DNA of 11,186 nt from Sulfurimonas sp. UBA6014. GTDB taxonomy: Bacteria; Campylobacterota; Campylobacteria; Campylobacterales; Sulfurimonadaceae. The translations under genes and the position numbers were made by a program. Shown in pieces: positions 1-6,445 of this stretch (within the stretch, counting starts at the first letter, position 1; each line of letters begins with the position of its first letter). The notes below the pieces were generated by a model. The model did not search any database and was not told where the DNA came from. It saw only the letters and a list, made by a program, of their open reading frames with translations. The stretch lies in contig DJAA01000062.1 in the NCBI GenBank assembly GCA_002428085.1, positions 1,514 to 12,699 on the forward strand, given 5' to 3'.

Positions 1-572
1 AAAAATAGAAGAAAACCTATCTCAAACGCAGTTTTCATTTCGCTAATCATAAAAGCTGGAATTATGACGCTAAGCGGCACCGCCTCTATGCTAGCTGGAT
101 TTTCCATTTTACGTATGCGGATAAAAAGAGCCAAATCTTTCTCTCTTGTATTTCGAATCATGAAGTTTTTAAAAGGAAGCACTGTTTTGTCAAAGGCTTC
201 TTCATAACCTATCTTTTTTTCCACATAAGGTTTTATCCCCGTTTCGTATGCCTTTATCCCTATAGGCTCCATAACATAAAACGTCAAAATCATAGCAAGC
301 ATGACCAAAAGCTGTGTAGGCGGGACTTGTTGCGTCCCAAGAGCCTGTCTTAAAAAACCAAACACTATGACGAAGCGGGTGAAAGTTGTCATCACCAAAA
401 CTAAACTTGGAGCTAAAAAAAGGAGTGTAAGAACGACTAAAACGTTTAAAGAACTTACAAGTTGTTCAGGTGTATCAGGGGAAGAGAGGGCAAAGTTCAT
501 AGTCGGGATGGTAACTGGCTCTGCACCCAAGATAGAGACTAAAGAGAAAAATACTAAAAGGAGTTTTATCAT
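1..572 (-). CDS. fliP: FliP, flagellar type III export gate protein (5' part; 3' end off window)
   Basis: FliP is a membrane subunit of the flagellar type III export gate (FliPQR core) through which rod, hook and filament proteins leave the cytoplasm. The 190 residues visible (family about 240-250) begin with a cleavable-type signal sequence (residues 1-17, ending ILGA), then the first hydrophobic segment (about 43-61). The FliP signature follows: TTFTRFVIVFGFLRQALGT at 62-80, then PP at 84-85. Further conserved stretches are LPFKNFMIRNTREKDLALF at 132-150 and IIPAFMISEMKTAFEIGF at 170-187. The C-terminal membrane helices lie beyond base 1. The ATG (complement of 570-572) overlaps the upstream stop as ATGA, so translation is probably coupled to the MotA-MotB chimera. 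The upstream Shine-Dalgarno is poor. Identification is firm. Confidence 0.96.
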   Translation of the reverse strand, partial: MIKLLLVFFSLVSILGAEPVTIPTMNFALSSPDTPEQLVSSLNVLVVLTLLFLAPSLVLVMTTFTRFVIVFGFLRQALGTQQVPPTQLLVMLAMILTFYVMEPIGIKAYETGIKPYVEKKIGYEEAFDKTVLPFKNFMIRNTREKDLALFIRIRKMENPASIEAVPLSVIIPAFMISEMKTAFEIGFLLF

Positions 573-1102
573 TCTTTTACTGAAATCTTATCTAAGATAC
601 TTTTTTGGGTGGCTTCTTTATTTTCCTCTTTTTTTCCATAAAAATGAAGTTCAACTCTACGATTTTTCTCTCTTCCTTCTTCGGTTGCATTTGTAGCAAG
701 AGGGGTAAATTCCGCATAGCCTGCAGCACTGATGCGAGTTGGATCTACTCCATCAAGTAAAAGTTCTTGTAAAACTGATATCGCCCTTGCAGAAGAGAGT
801 TCCCAGTTGTCTTTATAAATGCTTTTTGCTCCAGGACCTTGGTCGTCTGTGTGCCCTTTTACAGAGACTTCTAGTGTATTTTGTAACTCTTGTATGATGA
901 ATGCGATTCGTTTTAAAAACAAATTCGTAAATGATTTCATTTGAGAAGGTTTAAATGAAATCATTAATGCACCGATACTTCCACCAACAACAATCATAAC
1001 AGAAGGAATATCTACATAAGGCATAAGACCAACGCCCATCATCATAGAAGCCAAAAGAAGGACAATAATTAAGACTAAACCTATAACCGTACCTAAATCC
1101 AT
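569..1102 (-). CDS. motA'-'motB: MotA N-terminus fused to MotB C-terminal OmpA domain: probable in-frame deletion remnant of motAB
   Basis: Intact MotA and MotB form the flagellar stator. This 177-residue ORF joins parts of both. Residues 1 to about 62 match the MotA/PomA N-terminus: MDLGTVIGLV start, TM1 at about 4-24, PYVDIPSVMIVVGGSIG at 29-44 leading into TM2. From about residue 65 it is the MotB OmpA-like peptidoglycan-binding domain: GHTDD at 83-87, NWELSSARA at 99-107, GYAEFTPLATN at 128-138, EGREKNRRVEL at 142-152. MotA TM3-TM4 and the cytoplasmic torque helices are absent. So are the MotB transmembrane helix with its proton-binding Asp and the plug. Intact MotA (about 255 aa) plus MotB (about 250 aa) would need about 1 kb more. 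The start is the ATG at the complement of 1100-1102, with AAGG 7 nt upstream. The ORF extends 14 codons further upstream, but those codons do not look like MotA. It ends in an ATGA overlap with fliP. It is very unlikely to be a working stator. An assembly error is possible. Confidence 0.85.
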   Translation of the reverse strand: MDLGTVIGLVLIIVLLLASMMMGVGLMPYVDIPSVMIVVGGSIGALMISFKPSQMKSFTNLFLKRIAFIIQELQNTLEVSVKGHTDDQGPGAKSIYKDNWELSSARAISVLQELLLDGVDPTRISAAGYAEFTPLATNATEEGREKNRRVELHFYGKKEENKEATQKSILDKISVKE

Positions 1103-1224
1103 TAAAATACCTTCACATAAAATATGGCACTTATAATACCACAAAAAATATTAGGGCAAAGATAAAAAAAGATTAAAATTGTACAATTGCATAACAAAAA
1201 TACAACTATGGATATTGAAAAAAA
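1103..1224. promoter_or_regulatory. Divergent intergenic region between motA'-'motB and the first GT39 gene
   Basis: This 122-bp AT-rich stretch must carry promoters for both divergent units. A TATAAT-like element is readable at 1132-1137 on the plus strand, and the same bases read TATTAT on the minus strand (1138-1133), so either direction is possible. A perfect 12-bp palindrome, AATTGTACAATT, lies at 1177-1188 and is a candidate operator. No clear sigma-54 or sigma-28 flagellar promoter was seen. The Shine-Dalgarno for the minus-strand gene is AAGG at 1110-1113. Promoter assignments are weak. Confidence 0.35.
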
Positions 1225-2619
1225 ATGCTTGATTTTCTTCATAAAACACCTCAAAAAAGTGCCTATTTTATTATCTTTATTTTAGCTCTCTTGAGTACTT
1301 TCTACAATGCTCTCTTGCCTCTTCATGGGGATGAAGCCTACTATTGGATGTGGAGTCATCATCTGCAAGCGGGCTATTATGATCATCCACCAATGATAGC
1401 CTACATGATATTTGTAACCAATTTTATCTCGGAGTCTGAGTGGGGAGTAAGACTGGTGAATGTTTTTTCATTGAGTGTCAGTGCTGTTTATATTTTTAAA
1501 CTTGCTCGTGAAATGTTTGACGAGAAAATAGCACTCAACGCAGTCATCATATTTTCAAGTGTCATCTTAGTCCATGCAGGCTACATCATCACAACTCCCG
1601 ATTCACCGCTAGTTTTATTTTATTCACTGACTCTTTACTACACGTATAAAGCGATATTTGAGGGCAAAACGAGGGATTATGCACTAAGTGGAATTTTGCT
1701 AGGGCTTATGATGCTTAGCAAATATACGGCCGTACTTTTTATTTTTATGCTTTTGATTTTTATCATCTCAAAAAGAAGGGATGTCCTTCTCAATAAAAAT
1801 TTCTATTTGGCCGCCTTACTGGCATTTATCGTCGTTTTACCGATGCTGTATTGGAATTATCAAAACGACTGGATAAGCTTTTTATTTCAACTAGAACACC
1901 GCTCAACTGATACCTATATCATCTATCCACATCTCTTTTTGGAGTTTTTTGCAGGGCAGTTTGGTATCTTTTCGCCTATTTTTACCGCTGTTTTATTTTA
2001 CTTTCTCATCAAAGATAAACTCTATTTCAAAAATGAGAAACTTTTTTTTCTCTCTCTAAGCATCGTCGTTATTTTAGTTTTTTTCTTTTATAAGAGTCTC
2101 TACACAAGAATGGAGCTCAACTATTGTGCCCCCGCTTACATCGGCGGAGCAATTTTGAGTGCTTATATTTTTGAGCACTATAAGTTAGTAAAAACATTTA
2201 AAATAGGGCTTTTAGTAGCCCTTCTTTTCACTCTTTTAGGTCGTGGCGTATTTTTGTACTCCTTAGAAATCGTCCAAGATAGAATGTATGGCAACAAAGA
2301 AGCCGTCAAACTTTTAGAGACCTATTCTAGAGAAAACGATAGTTTTTATGGCGATCATTTAACTATGGCTGCTTATCTTAAATACTATCTCAAAGGTCAT
2401 CCTGATACCGATTTGGCGCTTGCAAACCGATTTTCACAGTATGATATGTGGAGAGAAGAAGATTTTTTAAAAAACGGTTTAGTCCTCACAAGAAAACCTG
2501 CGTACAAAGAGTTACATAAACTCTATAAAAATGTGACGCTTCTGGATATGTTACGGGTAAAAATAGGTCTCCATGGAGAAAAAACATTTTATATCTACAG
2601 AGTAGCAGATGTCAAATAA
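1225..2619 (+). CDS. GT39-family (ArnT/PMT_2-like) membrane glycosyltransferase, paralogue 1
   Basis: This 464-residue polytopic membrane protein resembles GT39/PMT_2 glycosyltransferases, the group that includes ArnT. These use a polyprenyl-phosphate-linked sugar and act at the outer face of the inner membrane. After TM1 (about 12-31) comes the acidic first-loop motif HGDEAYYWMW at 34-43 (D36, E37, the catalytic-loop position in the family), then YYDHPP at 51-56, TTPDSP at 123-128 and LSKYTA at 164-169. Many hydrophobic segments fill the middle, followed by a soluble C-terminal tail of about 100 residues. An in-frame stop lies 9 nt upstream, so the ATG at 1225 is the earliest possible start; its Shine-Dalgarno is poor. 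It is clearly paralogous to the gene at 5006-6445. A 251-bp gap separates it from the next gene, so it may be its own transcript. The sugar and acceptor are unknown. Confidence 0.88.
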   Translation: MLDFLHKTPQKSAYFIIFILALLSTFYNALLPLHGDEAYYWMWSHHLQAGYYDHPPMIAYMIFVTNFISESEWGVRLVNVFSLSVSAVYIFKLAREMFDEKIALNAVIIFSSVILVHAGYIITTPDSPLVLFYSLTLYYTYKAIFEGKTRDYALSGILLGLMMLSKYTAVLFIFMLLIFIISKRRDVLLNKNFYLAALLAFIVVLPMLYWNYQNDWISFLFQLEHRSTDTYIIYPHLFLEFFAGQFGIFSPIFTAVLFYFLIKDKLYFKNEKLFFLSLSIVVILVFFFYKSLYTRMELNYCAPAYIGGAILSAYIFEHYKLVKTFKIGLLVALLFTLLGRGVFLYSLEIVQDRMYGNKEAVKLLETYSRENDSFYGDHLTMAAYLKYYLKGHPDTDLALANRFSQYDMWREEDFLKNGLVLTRKPAYKELHKLYKNVTLLDMLRVKIGLHGEKTFYIYRVADVK

Positions 2620-2638
2620 ACTACTGACTGATATTACA

Positions 2639-2666
2639 CACTAAAACAAACGTGTCCGTTTTAGTG
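2639..2666 (+). terminator. Hairpin 20 nt after the GT39-1 stop; possible terminator without a clear T-tract
   Basis: CACTAAAAC (2639-2647) and GTTTTAGTG (2658-2666) are perfect reverse complements around a 10-nt loop. Its place just after the GT39-1 stop codon fits transcript termination or 3'-end stabilisation. It is followed by GCTGCTGC, not a T run, so it is not a classical Rho-independent terminator. Confidence 0.35.
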
Positions 2667-2778
2667 GCTGCTGCACAATGTCCCTACAACCCCCTAAAGC
2701 TATGAAAACAAGCGAAGTGCTTTTCGCAAAGCGAAAATGTTTCTTTAGTAAAACAAAGTTTTTCGAGAACTACAGAGT

Positions 2779-2812
2779 ATTTTATGCACTTTTATTAAAA
2801 AGTGCATAAAAT
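2779..2812. repeat. 15-bp perfect inverted repeat
   Basis: The left arm 2779-2793 (ATTTTATGCACTTTT) and right arm 2798-2812 (AAAAGTGCATAAAAT) are exact reverse complements around the 4-nt loop ATTA. It sits 27 nt upstream of the proposed -10 element at 2839-2844, where it could overlap the -35 side and act as an operator. It could equally be a terminator stem, but neither strand has a T-tract outside the arms. Confidence 0.6.
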
Positions 2813-2870
2813 CAGCAAACTATTAACAAATATTTTGATAGAATCTTCACATTTTAAAATACGGTAAAAG

Positions 2871-3776
2871 ATGAAAAACGGTATCAAACTTTTTCTTACA
2901 ATTGTTATGTTTTATTTTCTATTTCAGTATGTAGATTTTAAAAATCTTATCCATATCCTTGCAAAATCTCACGGTGGAACCATTGCTATAGCCCTTCTTT
3001 TTCAACTCGCTAGTACCTATTTGGCAGCATACAGATGGCGGCTCATCATGAGGCTTTTGGTATTTAATGAAAAAGTTTCTTACTATGTCAAGAGCTACTT
3101 TAAGGGGACTTTTTTTAACCAAGTGCTCCCAAGCAGTATTGGCGGTGACGCGGTTAGAATCATCGACCTTACACAAAAAGGGTACGATAAAAAAGATGCT
3201 TTTTATGGAGTCTTTGTCGATAGAATCGTAGGTTTAGTCGGTCTTTTGGTACTCAATCTTTTGGCATCGCTTCTCTTTTATGGAACATTTAATGCAGAAT
3301 TTTCACTTCTCATCATCACTATAGCCATTGGTGGCATCAGTGGTTTTGCCCTACTTTTTCATCTTCAAAAAATCACTTTTTTAGCGAACTATCAATTTTT
3401 AAACCTTTTTCATAGACTTGCAAAAAGACTCAACAAACTCTATGCTGATAGAACCCTGCTCTACGTTCATATTGCCATATCTGTAGGGGTTCATTTTTTA
3501 TCTATTTTGACTCTTTATGCACTGGCTCTGAGTATCGATTTACACATGAGTTTTCAAATCTTTCTCATCGCTGTCCCTCCTGTTTTTTTGCTCACCATTG
3601 TCCCTATTTCTTTAGCTGGCTGGGGTATCAGAGAGGGGGCTATGGTAGGGATTTTTATGCTTGTGGGCGCCGATGAGACGAAGGTTTTGGCGATGAGTAT
3701 TCTCTATGGATTGCTCCTTATTATCAGCTCTCTTCCTGGGTCTTATTTCTGGGTAAAAAGTAAAAAAGCAACCTAA
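2871..3776 (+). CDS. LPG-synthase transmembrane-type / UPF0104 (flippase-like domain) membrane protein
   Basis: This 301-residue protein has about 8 hydrophobic segments and belongs to the family related to the membrane domain of MprF (lysyl-phosphatidylglycerol synthase/flippase). Family motifs are visible in order: YRWRLIM at 54-60, FNQVLPSSIGGDAVRI at 82-97, VDRIVGL at 116-122 and PISLAGWGIREGA at 245-257. The aminoacyl-transferase domain of full-length MprF is absent, as is usual for this stand-alone family, which often sits beside glycosyltransferase genes. A lipid-linked substrate handling or flipping role is inferred from family and context; the actual substrate is unknown. It appears to start the downstream operon: a -10-like element lies about 27 nt upstream, and 22 nt separate its stop from the next gene. 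Confidence 0.88.
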   Translation: MKNGIKLFLTIVMFYFLFQYVDFKNLIHILAKSHGGTIAIALLFQLASTYLAAYRWRLIMRLLVFNEKVSYYVKSYFKGTFFNQVLPSSIGGDAVRIIDLTQKGYDKKDAFYGVFVDRIVGLVGLLVLNLLASLLFYGTFNAEFSLLIITIAIGGISGFALLFHLQKITFLANYQFLNLFHRLAKRLNKLYADRTLLYVHIAISVGVHFLSILTLYALALSIDLHMSFQIFLIAVPPVFLLTIVPISLAGWGIREGAMVGIFMLVGADETKVLAMSILYGLLLIISSLPGSYFWVKSKKAT

Positions 3777-3798
3777 AACTTACAAAGGATTAAATCAA

Positions 3799-5022
3799 AT
3801 GAATGTAGATACAATGAGAAATATTGACCACTATGCGGGTGTTCCACTCACTTTTTTAGGCACCATAATAAAAAAAACACTCCATTTTTTTCTCCCACCA
3901 AAGAAGATAAAACCTAAAAATGTCCTCTTTATAGAGCTCTCAGAGATGGGAAGTGCCATCATTGTTGACCCTGCGATGAGGAAACTCAAAGCAAATATCG
4001 AAGGGGAACTTTTTTTTGTTATATTTTCCAAAAATAAAGTGAGCCTACAACTTTTAGAAACCGTGAAAGAAAAAAATATCTACACTATAGATGAGAGTTC
4101 CATTTTCAATCTTGCAAAAAGTGCTTTAGGTTTTTTAAGCTGGTGTCGCAAAAATGAGATAGATTCTGTCATAGATTTAGAACTTTTTTCCCGTTTTACT
4201 GCCCTTTTAACTGCCACTTGTGGAGCAGTAAACTGCGTTGGTTTCCATGCTTTTCACAATGAAGGTCTCTACCGCGGTGATTTTTTAACCCGCAAAGTCG
4301 CTTATAATCCACACCAACATATTGCAAAAAACTTCATCTCTTTAGTCGATGCACTTTTGTGTGAAGATAATCAAGTGCCCTACACAAAACGGGTGATTCC
4401 AGAGAGTGAAATAGTTATCGCCAAAGCACTCATAAGCGATGAAGAACAATCAAGCGTCCAAGCTATTATTAGAGATATGTTTGAAGGGTTCGACAAAGTA
4501 AAAAACCCTGTTATTTTAGTCAACTCAAACGCCTCAGACCTTCTTCCCCAACGCCGTTGGGAGAGAGAAAATTATGGCGATGTTATCAAAAAGATTTTAG
4601 CGTATAACGCAGAGGCAATCGTTCTCTTAACAGGTGCACCAGCTGAAAAAGAGGGTGCGCAACTTTTACAAGAGTATGTCCATGACAAAAGATGTATCAA
4701 TTTTGCTGGTGCAGTCAAATTTTTACAACTCCCTGCCCTTTATAGTGTGAGCAAATTTATGCTCACAAACGACTCAGGACCAGCACACTTTGCCTCCATC
4801 ACCGACATGCATACTTTTGTTATTTTTGGACCTGAGACACCTGCGCTTTATGGCTCTTTGGGTTCAACAACACCTATTTATGCAGGGATGGCTTGCAGCC
4901 CTTGTGTGAGTGCTTCTAACCACAGAAAAACTCCTTGTTCTGATAACCAATGCATCCAAGTTATCACACCCGATTTGGTATTTAACACTTTGAAATTTAA
5001 ACTTGATGCACTTAACGCATAA
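3799..5022 (+). CDS. Glycosyltransferase family 9 (ADP-heptose:LPS heptosyltransferase-like)
   Basis: This 407-residue, probably cytoplasmic enzyme has a GT-B fold. GT9 enzymes such as WaaC and WaaF transfer heptose from ADP-heptose to the LPS core. The N-terminal domain begins with KNVLFIELSEMGSAI at 40-54, corresponding to the usual first strand and loop. The C-terminal nucleotide-sugar domain shows VNSNASDLLPQRRW at 241-254 and the GT9 signature TNDSGPAHFAS at 323-333, followed by FGPETPALYG at 343-352. Unusual for classical WaaC/F is a four-cysteine cluster near the end: C366, C369, C380 and C385 (ACSPC ... PCSDNQC). The start is supported by AAAGGAT at 3784-3790, 8 nt before the ATG; an alternative ATG lies at codon 6. 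The last 17 nt overlap the next gene. The family is sure; heptose specificity is not shown. Confidence 0.9.
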   Translation: MNVDTMRNIDHYAGVPLTFLGTIIKKTLHFFLPPKKIKPKNVLFIELSEMGSAIIVDPAMRKLKANIEGELFFVIFSKNKVSLQLLETVKEKNIYTIDESSIFNLAKSALGFLSWCRKNEIDSVIDLELFSRFTALLTATCGAVNCVGFHAFHNEGLYRGDFLTRKVAYNPHQHIAKNFISLVDALLCEDNQVPYTKRVIPESEIVIAKALISDEEQSSVQAIIRDMFEGFDKVKNPVILVNSNASDLLPQRRWERENYGDVIKKILAYNAEAIVLLTGAPAEKEGAQLLQEYVHDKRCINFAGAVKFLQLPALYSVSKFMLTNDSGPAHFASITDMHTFVIFGPETPALYGSLGSTTPIYAGMACSPCVSASNHRKTPCSDNQCIQVITPDLVFNTLKFKLDALNA

Positions 5023-6445
5023 AGAGCATCGCCTCTTTTTACTCTTCATCAGCTTCGTAGCCATACTAAGGCTTCTTTTAGCCCCACTTGTTGGGCTTGG
5101 AGTCGATGAAGCCCATTATGTTCTTTATGCATTACACTTAGATTTAAGTTACTTTGATCACCCTCCTTTAGTGGGTTGGGTGCAGTATATTTTTATCTCT
5201 ATCTTTGGAAGTGGCGAATTTGGCGCACGAATTGCAGCCATCATGATAGGTTTTGTCACATCTCTTTTTATTTACAAACTTATTTACGATATACACAAAA
5301 ATAGCACTGAGGCTTTCATAGCCATTTTGGCACTCCATGCCTCTTTTTTATTCAACGCTCTTTTTATAATGCTCTTACCCGACACCCTTTTGTTTTTGCT
5401 CATACTTCCTATTATTTTCACTGTTATAGAAATCGAAAAAAACAATACTCTCTCCATGTGGCTTTTACTTGGCTTGCTTTTAGGTTTGGCGGGACTCTCA
5501 AAATATACCGCTATTTTATTTATCATCCCTGTCATTTTATACTTTCTCATCAAAAAAAGATTTGAGCTTTTTTATACTCCAAAAATCATCCCATCCATCG
5601 CCGTTGCAGCTCTTATCATCGCACCCGTTTTACTTTGGAATATCCAAAATGAGTGGGTGAGTTTCACCTACCAAAGTGACCATGTAGTAGGAGAAAATAG
5701 CATGCAATGGAGTCGATTTTTTACCTCCATTGGCGCACAAATAGCCTCGTACAACCCTTTTCTTTTTCCGCTTGCTTTTTATGGACTCTATAAAGCACTT
5801 CAATGCAAAAACGACACGCTCTTTTTGAGCGCTCTTTTTGGCTTAGTTTTGATAATTTTTTTCATGTATGCCTCTTTATATAAAACGGCTCTGCCTCACT
5901 GGAGCGCTTTGTTTTATATGCTCTTCATCCCCATTGGGACCTATTTTGCGCTACAACTCACACAAAGAGTAAAAAAATATCTTACATTTTCCATCATTTT
6001 CGGACTTATCCTCAGCGGTTTTATTTATGCAGAGCTTGGAGTAAAATTTCTCCCTTTGCCACATTATCAGTCGCTTCACCGCGATATTTATGGCTGGGAT
6101 ATCATCCTAAAAAAAGCAAACCAACACATCACAAATCCCCTCACACAGGCGATTGCTGTGACAAACTGGACACTTGCCTCACGCGCACTTTACTACAACA
6201 GAGGCTATAACTCATCCGTTTTTCTCATAGATGAGAGACAAGACCAGTTTGATATTTGGCAAAAACAATCTCCGCTAGGCAAAGATTTACTCTTTATAAA
6301 CACCCACTTTTTTACCAAAGATATCGCTCAATATGTCTCATGTGAAGCAACCATTTCCCATCCTAAGTTTGATATACTTTTAAACTCAAAAAAAGTAAAT
6401 ACTATTGAGTTTGTAACATGTAAAAACTATCAGGGATTGCGATGA
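5006..6445 (+). CDS. GT39-family (ArnT/PMT_2-like) membrane glycosyltransferase, paralogue 2
   Basis: This is a second polytopic GT39-type enzyme, 479 residues from the ATG at 5006. A TTG directly before it at 5003 would add one residue. It shares the architecture of the gene at 1225: GVDEAHYVLYALHL at 32-45 with the DE pair at 34-35, YFDHPP at 49-54, a later LSKYTA motif and WNIQNEW, matching WNYQNDW in paralogue 1. It ends with a soluble tail of about 110 residues. The start overlaps the GT9 gene by 17 nt and has no evident Shine-Dalgarno, so translation is probably coupled. The stop overlaps the PAP2 start as ATGA. It likely uses a polyprenyl-phosphate sugar at the periplasmic face. No gene that would make such a donor (ArnC/DPM1-type GT2) is in the window. 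Sequence divergence suggests an old duplication, so the two paralogues may use different sugars or acceptors. Confidence 0.88.
   Translation: MHLTHKEHRLFLLFISFVAILRLLLAPLVGLGVDEAHYVLYALHLDLSYFDHPPLVGWVQYIFISIFGSGEFGARIAAIMIGFVTSLFIYKLIYDIHKNSTEAFIAILALHASFLFNALFIMLLPDTLLFLLILPIIFTVIEIEKNNTLSMWLLLGLLLGLAGLSKYTAILFIIPVILYFLIKKRFELFYTPKIIPSIAVAALIIAPVLLWNIQNEWVSFTYQSDHVVGENSMQWSRFFTSIGAQIASYNPFLFPLAFYGLYKALQCKNDTLFLSALFGLVLIIFFMYASLYKTALPHWSALFYMLFIPIGTYFALQLTQRVKKYLTFSIIFGLILSGFIYAELGVKFLPLPHYQSLHRDIYGWDIILKKANQHITNPLTQAIAVTNWTLASRALYYNRGYNSSVFLIDERQDQFDIWQKQSPLGKDLLFINTHFFTKDIAQYVSCEATISHPKFDILLNSKKVNTIEFVTCKNYQGLR

Larger units (their letters stand above)
2620..2870. promoter_or_regulatory. 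251-bp intergenic region with inverted repeats and a probable promoter for the downstream gene run
   Basis: No gene is visible here. In order it holds a 9-bp perfect stem at 2639-2666, a 7-bp stem at 2721-2737, a 15-bp perfect inverted repeat at 2779-2812, and a likely sigma-70 -10 element. That element is TAGAAT at 2839-2844, preceded by TTTTGA in the T-rich style typical of this phylum, and would give a start site about 20 nt before the ATG at 2871. The Shine-Dalgarno at about 2863-2870 (GGTAAAAG) is weak. Confidence 0.5.

Noticed and set aside
301..696. 131-aa plus-strand ORF across the fliP start and the chimera end
   Set aside because: It is antisense to the clear FliP frame, has no family resemblance and a low-complexity Lys/Thr-rich translation; a shadow ORF.
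1103..1144. Upstream extension of the MotA-MotB ORF by 14 codons
   Set aside because: The added residues (MWYYKCHILCEGIL) do not fit MotA, whose family start is MDL; the inner ATG has a good AAGG.
1208..1285. Short 25-codon ORF starting at ATG 1208, overlapping the GT39-1 start in another frame
   Set aside because: No Shine-Dalgarno and no recognisable leader-peptide pattern; chance ORF in AT-rich DNA.
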